Assembly (NCBI GenBank): GCA_903834675.1
Contig: CAILKC010000101.1
Location: 1-9,400 of the forward strand
Source: an uncultured Victivallales bacterium
GTDB lineage: Bacteria; Verrucomicrobiota; Lentisphaeria; Oligosphaerales; JAFGRS01
Direction of reading: 5' to 3'
Length of the DNA: 9,400 nucleotides
Shown: positions 1 to 7,700 of the stretch, piece by piece
How the letters are laid out: each line of letters starts with the position of its first letter
Position numbering within the stretch: position 1 is the stretch's first letter
Notes under the pieces: generated by a model
The model's database searches: none
Told to the model about the DNA's origin: nothing
What the model saw: the letters and a program-made list of their open reading frames with translations, nothing else
Program-made: the position numbers and the translations under genes

Positions 1-249
1 CACCGCCCGCGCCTGCGGCCAGGCGCCTCTCCAAAAAACCAATGGAGATGCGGTGGGCTCCACCGCGGTCTGGTGGAGCTGCGGTGGGCTCCACCGCCCG
101 CGCCTGCGGCCAGGCGCCTCTCCAAAAAACCAATGGAGCTGCGGTGGGCTCCACCGCGGTCTGGTGGAGATGCGGTGGGCTCCACCGCCCGCGCCTGAGG
201 CCAGGCGCCTCTCCAAAAAACCAATGGAACTGCGGTGGGCTCCACCGCG
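1..249. repeat. 91-bp compound minisatellite with hairpin cores
   Basis: Units start at 1, 92 and 183 (exact 91-bp period); the third stops at 249, where the heptamer tract begins, and the first may continue left of the window. Each 91-bp unit is 24-nt core, 7-nt spacer, 24-nt core, 36-nt spacer. The five cores lie at 43-66, 74-97, 134-157, 165-188 and 225-248. All contain the perfect inverted repeat GCGGTGGGCTCCACCGC (7-bp arms, 3-nt loop). The long spacer carries a second small inverted repeat (GCCTG, CGGC, CAGGC) and an A6 run. Units 1 and 2 differ only at 48 and 79 against 139 and 170, where A and C are exchanged; unit 3 has a few more changes. I see no convincing protein in it. It could be an intergenic dispersed repeat family or the 3' end of an upstream transcript. 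Confidence 0.95.
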
Positions 250-340
250 AACCCTGAACCCTGAACCCTGAACCCTGAACCCTGAACCCTGAACCCTGAA
301 CCCTGAACCCTGAACCCTGAACCCTGAACCCTGAACCCTG
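250..340. repeat. Heptanucleotide microsatellite, 13 perfect AACCCTG units
   Basis: Thirteen uninterrupted copies of AACCCTG (91 bp) run from 250 to 340, followed by a degenerate copy AACTCCTG at 341-348. The tract abuts the 91-bp minisatellite with no intervening sequence. A 7-bp unit is not a multiple of three and the tract is perfect, so slipped-strand length change is plausible. It ends about 30 bp upstream of the first candidate -35 box (372-377), where a length change would move any upstream element relative to the promoter. That regulatory role is inference. Confidence 0.97.
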
Positions 341-371
341 AACTCCTGCGCTGTTCATGCCCCCGCCGGGG

Positions 372-400
372 TTGACGCAAAGGCACTCAGCGGGTATGGT
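372..400 (+). promoter_or_regulatory. Candidate sigma70-type promoter P1
   Basis: TTGACG (372-377) matches the -35 consensus at five of six bases. A 17-bp spacer leads to TATGGT (395-400), which matches the -10 consensus at four of six. The pair starts 31 bp after the heptamer tract. Transcription from here would give a leader of about 215 nt before the preferred ATG at 624. The call is by consensus only. Confidence 0.35.
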
Positions 401-490
401 TGCCTAGGGTACGGTATGGTGTGATAGATGGTGGGTCTCGGATGGTGCCGTGGCGGTGATCGAGAGTACTTCCCAAGTGACCTATTTTTT

Positions 491-521
491 TTGTCACCGG
501 GGGCTCCGTTGCTGTTATAAG
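491..521 (+). promoter_or_regulatory. Candidate extended -10 promoter P2
   Basis: TTGTCA (491-496, five of six -35 bases) is followed after a long 19-bp spacer by TATAAG (516-521, five of six). TG at 513-514 makes an extended -10, which can compensate for poor spacing. It sits in the only AT-rich patch of the region, just after a T8 run. If it is the main promoter, transcription begins near 528, which rules out the GTG at 450 as a start and supports ATG 624 (or 582) for the DUF1573 gene. Confidence 0.4.
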
Positions 522-623
522 GCACGGCGGTTGTTTATGAGTGTTGGCTATACGGGCAGCACAGCCAGGCGCCGGTTGGTCATGTCCCCTTGTGACCGGC
601 GCAGAGGGCCGGTGCAATCATGG

Positions 624-1769
624 ATGCGGCGGGCGGCCGTGTGGCTCTTCGTTTTGCTTGCTATTCCGGCGCCATCTCTCCTGGCCGTCGACGCGCTGGC
701 GGTTCCCGCTCCCGCTCCTGCCACGCTGATGGCCCCAGCGCCACAATTCGATTTTGGCACCGTCGCGGCCGGCGCCGTAGTCGAGCATGATTTCGTCCTC
801 GAAAACCGCGGCGACGTCGTGGTGCGCATCGAGAAAGTACGCAGTTCATGTGGCTGCACTGCGACCCAAGTCGCCGCCTCCGAGATCGCGCCAGGCGGGC
901 AGACCACGGTGCATGCGCGCTTCGACACCACCGGCCGCAGCGGTCGGCAGGATAAGGAAATCTTCGTCAGCAGCAACGCGCCCGTGAATCCGCTGCTGGT
1001 CTGCCGACTGACGGGCGCCGTCGAACCGGCGCCGCCCCCAGCGCTCGTCGCACCTGCTCCCGCGGCGGTTCCGGCTGCTGCGACGGCCTCTGCTCCCGCT
1101 CCTGCTGCGGTGCTTGCTCCGGTTTCAATCGCAAGCGCCGCCAGCGGGCTGGAAGCCAGCGTGCCCGTCATTGATTTTGGCCGTGTCTGGAGCGAGGAGC
1201 GGCCCCAACAAGCGGTCACCCTCAGCAATACGGGGACCGCGCCGCTGCGGCTTCTGGCGGTCACCGACGACTGTGCCTGTTTCTCCTCGGCTCTGGAGCG
1301 GCGGGTGCTGGCCCCAGGGGAGAAGACGGTGCTACGCTTGCAGCTTCATCCGGGCGACACGAAAGGGGAACTGCTGCAAACGCTGACGGTGGCCACCGAC
1401 GAGGTCGGCGCGGCGCCGTTGCGCCTGCTGGTTCGCGCTCAGATTGCGCCACGAATTGAAGCCATGCCGGCGTCGCTCCTGCTGCTGGACACGCCCGCAG
1501 GCAAGACGGTGGAACGGGTGCTGAAGCTGGCCAGCAATGATGGCGAGGCCTTCCACATCACCCGGATCGAAACTGCGGTTAAGGGCCTGCTGGTCGAGGC
1601 GCTCCCCGGCGGAGATGGGAAGACCTCGAGTCTGCGTTGTCGCTTCACCGCCCCGGCCGAACCCGGTCCGTTGGGCGGGGTGGTCGAAATCGTTACGGAT
1701 CGGCTTGCGGGCGGCACCGTGAGCCTTCGCGTCATCGGTACAGTGGTCACTTCTGGAGGACCTTCATGA
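624..1769 (+). CDS. Secreted DUF1573 repeat protein
   Basis: A 381-residue exported protein of the DUF1573 family, whose biochemical role is not established; members are beta-sandwich proteins of the periplasm or cell surface. Residues 1-26 form a signal peptide (Arg-Arg, then a hydrophobic VWLFVLLAI stretch, Ala-rich cleavage region near 21-26). Domain 1 (about 40-131) has the family hallmarks: FDFGTV at 42-47, SSCGCT at 74-79, a PGG turn and a closing FDTTGRSG segment. A Pro/Ala-rich linker follows (133-178). Domain 2 (about 180-276) keeps IDFG at 183-186 and a changed cysteine motif, CAC (217-219). Residues 277-381 look like a third, diverged unit without cysteines. I chose ATG 624 because it begins the signal peptide; the frame is open back to GTG 450, and ATG 582 is an alternative. 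Only a weak GAGGG precedes 624. The stop overlaps the next start, so the two genes are co-transcribed and probably translationally coupled. Confidence 0.85.
   Translation: MRRAAVWLFVLLAIPAPSLLAVDALAVPAPAPATLMAPAPQFDFGTVAAGAVVEHDFVLENRGDVVVRIEKVRSSCGCTATQVAASEIAPGGQTTVHARFDTTGRSGRQDKEIFVSSNAPVNPLLVCRLTGAVEPAPPPALVAPAPAAVPAAATASAPAPAAVLAPVSIASAASGLEASVPVIDFGRVWSEERPQQAVTLSNTGTAPLRLLAVTDDCACFSSALERRVLAPGEKTVLRLQLHPGDTKGELLQTLTVATDEVGAAPLRLLVRAQIAPRIEAMPASLLLLDTPAGKTVERVLKLASNDGEAFHITRIETAVKGLLVEALPGGDGKTSSLRCRFTAPAEPGPLGGVVEIVTDRLAGGTVSLRVIGTVVTSGGPS
1755..1760 (+). promoter_or_regulatory. Shine-Dalgarno site of the giant gene
   Basis: GGAGGA lies inside the last codons of the DUF1573 gene, 5 nt before ATG 1766. 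The start and the upstream stop share ATGA (1766-1769). This fixes the start of the giant gene and is the classical arrangement for translational coupling. Confidence 0.85.
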
Positions 1770-4700
1770 AGATGGTCCATCGCAATCTCGCCCTGGCTTC
1801 CCTGGCTGCCCCGGCCAACGCAACGCGGCCGCACCGCCAGAGAGTCCGTCCGCGCCTCTTCCCCTGGGGCGCTGTACTCGGACTCATCCTCGGCCTGAGC
1901 CTCGCCGCCCGGGCCGGGGTTACTCTTTCTTCGAACACTACCGGCGACGAAGCCGGGCCCGGGCAGTTGGTTTACATCACGTACACGTTGAACAACAACA
2001 CGGACCCTGCTCAGTCGCTCAGTCACATGTCGCCCTCCATTGACCTGAAGTCCAGCAAGTTCATTTACGAGAAAGACAGCGCGGTAATCACCAACGACAC
2101 GACCGTTCTGACCAGTCAGAACCCGACCACCGTGGGCAACGTCCTCACCTGGAACCTCGACGACCTGTACGATCCCGACCCGACCGTCGCGATCGGCAAA
2201 ATCCTAACCATTGTCTTTGCCGTGCGGGTGGACTGCGGTGCCGCGACCATCCAGTTCAGTACCGCCACGCCCCTGACCCTCTCCACCGATGGCGTCCGCA
2301 CTTGGAGCGCTTTGTATGGACTGACCGTTCAGGAACCGTCGCTGCAACTGACCCTCACGCCGTCGAGCCAGACGGTGCAATTGAGCAGCGGCGCCATCGT
2401 CACCTGGACGGCCAAGATCAAGAACATCGGATTGGGCCGCGCCTTGAATCTGAAAGTCAAGTTCGGGTTCGATTCCGGGCTGATTTTTCAGACCGGCAGT
2501 GCCACGGTGGGCTCCAAAGTCGACAGCAACGCGGGTACCTCAACGTCGGGAACCAGTCCGTCGCCGTACAGTGTGGCCACCACCATTTACACTTGGGATT
2601 TCGGCACCGACATGACATCGGATCCCGACGGCGGCGTCGGTTTGAGCGACGCCGATGGCGATAGCCGGTACGACGATTTGGCCCCCCTGGCGGAAGTCAC
2701 CATCACCGGCATCAAGGCGCAGACTCAGAACTGTGATCCGGTCGGGTTGTTCCTCGACGTCACCTGCGGCAATCCGGCGACTCCCTGCATCAACACGGCC
2801 ACCGACGGTTCGACCGCGGTCGGGACGATCACCGTGGTGCCGGCGGCTCCATCGTTCACCTACGCTTTTTCCAGTCTGACCGGCCTTGACTACTGCACCG
2901 GCGTCAAGGACGCCACATTCACCGTCACCAATCCGCCGGCCGCCAGTGCCGCCGCGCGTAACCTGCAATTCACCATCAGCAGTTTTCCCACCGGCCTCGC
3001 TTTCGTTTATCCCGATAGTCAGAGCGGGTCAGGCACTGGGCTGTACACCATTCTCTACGATTGGAATGGTACCATCGCCACCAATCCTACCGTGCTCAGC
3101 GGCGCCAGCGCCGTCACCTTCGCTTCCTCCAAGTTCGCCAACTTCCCGATCCTCGACAAGGGCAAGCGGTTGGTGGTCAAGTTCGACGTCGACTGTCTTA
3201 CCGGCGGCAGCGCCTACTGTTCCTCATACCCGCTGAGTACGTCCATCTATGTGCAGCCGAGTTATACGGACATCTGTGGTGACGGGTACACGCCGGTAGC
3301 CACAGCGGTCGCGATCAGCCGCAACGAACCGGTGCGTCTCGCGCTTTCCCTGGGCAACACCGGCACCGACGAGATTTACATCGGCGATACCGGCCGCTTC
3401 TACGACATCAGCGCCACTATTGCCGCCCTCGCAGGCGATCCCTGGCTCCAGCTGAGCGGAATGATGCCGGTGACGCTGACCTATACCTACGACCCGGCTT
3501 TGGTGTACACGGGCACCTCGAACAAATCCGGATTATGCACGACCGACCCGGTCGATAACCCTGTCGCCCACACCCTGACGTGGAGCGCCCCCCCGGGCAT
3601 CACCTTCTCATCGGGCAGCCCCGCCTTCGGCTGTCGGCTGACGTTCAACGTCACGGACCGGGGGCTCGGCGATCCCTGCGAAGCCGGCCGCGAGTACAAC
3701 AACTCTTTCACTTTCCCCACACTCAACCTGACCGATTACCTGGGCTGCCCCTATACCATCGGCGGTTCCGGCGGTTTCCGCGGCTATATCAACCAGGAGG
3801 TGGACTATACCGGCACGCCGATCTACTCCATGGACAAGCAGGTCACCTACATCGACACATTCCTGACGGCCGTTGGCGAAACGCATCGCCCCTACCGGAC
3901 AACCGTCACGGTCGACTTCGAGTCGGCTGCGCCCTCGACGTGGTCCGGAATCGCCAAAACGCTGCAGCCGGAAACCCCGGCCGGCGTCCCCTACTTGGAA
4001 GTCGTCCTCGTTGAGCGCCCGAGCTACGGTCAGGTTTTTCGTACCCTCGAGTCGGTCACCTACAACGGGGTCGACTACGGCCCCAACGCACCCATTCTCG
4101 CAAACCGGATAATATCAAACGCGAATGTGATCTCCTATCCGACTGGCGTTGACTACGGGGGCGGCCACCTCGGCAACGGCGAGGCCTGGCTCTTCCTCGG
4201 CGCCCTGGATGCCGCCGGGATTCCCAAGCCGAGCGCGGGTAACATCCTCGAGGTGATCTGGGACTTCGATCCGCCGACCAGCTTCGGCACCACGGCGCAG
4301 TTTTCCGAAATCCGCTGGCCGGTTTCCGATTCCGGATGCGGGTCCGAATTCGGATACGAAAGCGGTTGTTGGATGACGGTCTCCGATCAGGATCTCACGG
4401 TTCAGGTCACTTCCCCGTATTCCGTGCAGCATGGTGCCGTTACCACTCACAGTTTTCTGCTTGCCCGGACCAACTTGGCCCACTATGTCTACGATGTCAA
4501 GGTCACCATGAACCTGGACCCGGACAGCAACGTCCGGGATTTTGCCTACAAGGTCGGCACGACAGTGTTCAGCGGCTTCACCAACCAGGGCGGCGCCGGG
4601 ATTTCGGCGTTCGAACCGACCGTGGTTGGCAATACCCTGGAGTGGGATTTCCGTGCCAAAGGTTACCGGGTTTTAGAGGCGGTCGGCAGCATCAGCGTGG

Positions 4701-7700
4701 ACCTGCTGACTTCGCCGTGCGAAGTCGGTACCTCGTACTCGCTCGCGGTGGATTACAATCGCTATGCCGGTTACGAAGCCGACCCGGGCGGTACCGGCGC
4801 CCGGGCCGCCACCGTCACCGACACCGCGAACCCCGTCCTCTATTCGCCCACCCTGACGACCACGGTTACGCCCTTGGCACGCACGGCCGTCAATCACGAT
4901 GACTATTGGATGCTGCGCGTTGCCAACACCGGCTATGCTCCGGCCTGGAACCTCGGCCTCACCGCCACCGTCGGTTCGGCCATCGTCGTCGATGGCGCCA
5001 AACTGATGTCCGGCGCTGACTGGACCTACACCAACGGCACTCAGATCGCGCCGTCCGGCGTAGCGGCCGGCGGCAACATCACCTGGACTTTTCAGGGCGT
5101 GGGGTACTACAGCGGGCTGGGCCCATTTGTACCCAGTAGTGTGTCCAACGGCGTCACGCTCCTTACGTCAGGTGTCGACAAGGACCTTCTCTCCGTCGGC
5201 CAGTGGGCGTGGGCCTCGAACGGCACATCCAACACGATCTACGTCAATCTCGGCGGCGCTGTGCCCGATGCGACGCCGTTGAGTATGACTGCGGTCGGCA
5301 CGCAGACTTTCCCCGAGGCGCTCTACGGGTGGGTGCAGGTTGGTGCCACTTTCACCTACTACCTGCAGAGGGCTGGTGGCGGCGATCCGGGCCCATTTGT
5401 ACCCAGTAGTGTGTCCAACGGCGCCACGCCCCTTACGTTAGGTGTCGACAAGGACCTTCTCTCCGCCAACCAGTGGGCGTGGGCCTCGAACGGCACATTC
5501 AACACGATCTACGTCAATCTTGGCGGCGCTGTGCCCGATGCGACGCCGTTGAGTATGACTGCGGTCGGCACGCAGACTTTCCCCGACGCGCCCTACGAGT
5601 GGGTTCAGGTTGGCGCCACCAACACCTACTATGTCCGCGGCGACCCCGACGGCACCGGCGGCCTCAGTGATGTTGACGGCGACGGCTACTGCGATGACCT
5701 CGCCTCGGGGGCGACGCTGTACATCCTTGTGAAGCTCCATTATATCGGCTGCGTTTCTTCGAACATGAGCATCAGCCTGGCCACGCAGGCCGGCGGTGAA
5801 TTCCCGGTGGGTACCGCCTACACGACGCCGGTGGTCACCACCCGGCCGGCGGCTTTCTGCACTACGGGCAGCGGCAGTTCTACGGTTACGGAAGCCACGG
5901 AAGGGTTCCAGACCGTCCATGTGAGCCCGAAACTTGCACTGTGTACATCCAAACCGCTCAAGTTCCGGGTCAAGAACATCAAGACCCCCACGGTTTACGA
6001 ACCGGTGTTCCGCCAGTACATCCCGAAAGCGGCAGACTACGGGGTTACGGCGGACTTGACCGGCTCCACCTATGACTTGGACATGAACGGCGACGGCACC
6101 TACGAAAGCACGGGCCTTCCCCTCCCGCCCCCGACCATTATTCCGGGCGCCGTCGGGCAACCGGATACGTACCAATGGAGTTACACTCAGTTTTCCGGCG
6201 CCTTCAACAACGGTTTCCCCTCCGGTGCCATCATCGACATGAATATCCTGATCTGGGGCGATTGCCGGGCGAGCCACAAAACGATTACCTTCGGTTCCCA
6301 GATCGGGTATAAGACGCTCTGCAACGATGTCCGCACCACGACTCAAGTCAATACCAGTGTCGAACTGCTCGACCTGATCGGGACGATCACCATCGAAGCT
6401 CGGAACGTGACCACCGGCGGTACCTTCGCCACCACTCCGGTCATCGGCGGTACCAATGACCAGATCGAGTATCGCCTGACGCTGAAGAATGACGGCGGCA
6501 CCACGCTCCCGAAAGCGACTCTCGCCGTCACCCTACCGGCCAACTTCTCGGATGTGACCAGTTCGGTCCCGGTCTGGGGCGACCATACGGGCAACGTCCT
6601 GACCTGGACCGAGAGCGATATGACCGTTGACAACCCCAAGAAAATGCCGTTGGAACAGGCGCAGACCACCCAGTTCACCTTCACCGCGAAACTGAACGGC
6701 GCCAGCGTCTGCGTGAACCGCGATGTATCCGCCGTACTGACCCTGGGCTGTCTGGCCACGGGCCCCATCGCCGCCTGTACGCTCGACAGCACCACCACCA
6801 CGCATTCCCTGGTCACCGTCCCGACCATGGCCAATCCTGAAGTGTTCCTCTCCGCCACCGACCTCGCCGGCGCCGGTACCGCCTTGACCGCCAACGGCAT
6901 CGTCACGGCCGCCCTGACCGGTAAAGCCGGCCCGGCCAAGGACCCGGTCCTCACCCTCACCATTCCCGCCGGCTGGACCTATGACGTCGTCGGCACCCAC
7001 GACTTCTCCGAGGTAAACGGCGGCGCCGCCGGCGGGATTGACGGCGTCTCCGTCGGCTCATCCGGGAGCGGCCCGACGACCATCACCGCCACCTTCACCA
7101 ACAGCGCCGGCGCGGTGCTGTTGCGCGACGGTAAAGTCGCCCGCTTCCGCATCAAGGTCGTGCAGAATAGTTGCTTCGACATTACCTACGACGCAACCGT
7201 GCAGACGGAAACCACCTCCGTCGAGGGGGGCAACAGCCTGGATCCCGTGGAGCCCGTCGACTTCGCGGTCAGCGCCTCGCTGGCCTATAAGGACACCTGC
7301 GATGTGGCCCAGACCCCGGCGACCGCGAGTGCGTCGCTGACCGTCAAGACCCCCGACGTGGATACCTGGGTTTCCGGCGACACGCCCAGCATCGTAACCG
7401 GCGTGGCCGACACCGCCTCTCTCACCGTCAACCTCAAGAACAACGGCGACGCTCCGGCCCCCTACGTGACCGCCTATGTCGCCATCGGCAACGCCTGGAC
7501 CGTCAACTCCTGGCCCGCTGGTTTCGGCGGCGACCTCAACCTCTGCGGCTCCGAATATGCCTGGGTGCAGCGTGGTGGCAGTGGGAACGTCTACTACCTC
7601 ATCGCGGCGGGAAAGGCGGGAAGTGAGCGCGATCCTGGCCTTTTCCTTCCCACCGCCCTTGGCTCGGCCCCCGCAAAGGCGAACATTGGACTCGTTCTCG

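Larger units (their letters stand above)
341..623 (+). other. Intergenic and leader region before the DUF1573 gene
   Basis: I see no gene here. A frame opening at GTG 450 runs in phase into the DUF1573 gene, but its first 58 codons encode a Cys/Arg-rich stretch unlike a protein N-terminus of this family. The region holds two candidate promoters (372-400 and 491-521), two direct copies of GGTATGGT exactly 20 bp apart (393-400 and 413-420), a T8 run at 485-492 flanked by a 5-bp inverted repeat (GTGAC 477-481, GTCAC 493-497), and a 6-bp inverted repeat GCCGGT/ACCGGC (571-576, 595-600) that could fold in the leader RNA. Confidence 0.6.

Noticed and set aside
1..249. CRISPR array
   Set aside because: The alternating spacers are themselves repeated and identical, not unique, and no cas gene is present.
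42..271. Small proteins encoded in the minisatellite
   Set aside because: Two phases are open only because the repeat lacks stops in them; the peptides merely mirror the DNA repeat, have no convincing start site and end at the array edge.
250..340. Telomere-like end of a linear replicon
   Set aside because: AACCCTG resembles some eukaryotic telomere repeats, but the tract is internal, with unrelated sequence on both sides and bacterial-style genes following.
571..600. Riboswitch or terminator in the leader
   Set aside because: Only a 6-bp stem with an 18-nt loop and no following U tract; too weak to call either.
450..623. N-terminal extension of the DUF1573 protein from GTG 450
   Set aside because: It would bury the signal peptide behind 58 Cys/Arg-rich residues, and the P2 promoter candidate starts transcription downstream of it. 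No good ribosome binding site precedes 450.
548..1264. 238-codon gene on the - strand
   Set aside because: It is antisense to the DUF1573 domains, whose motifs (FDFG, SCGC) identify the true strand; its product is low-complexity Ala/Thr/Ser.
2302..4902. Several 120-188-codon + strand frames (for example 4336-4902)
   Set aside because: They are out of phase with the giant gene, rich in Arg/Gly/Pro as expected from shifted GC-rich codons, and lack start signals.
5438..6346. 302-codon gene on the - strand
   Set aside because: It lies wholly antisense to the giant frame, which is continuous and has domain structure. High G+C third positions on one strand commonly open long antisense frames. Its product shows no recognisable domain.
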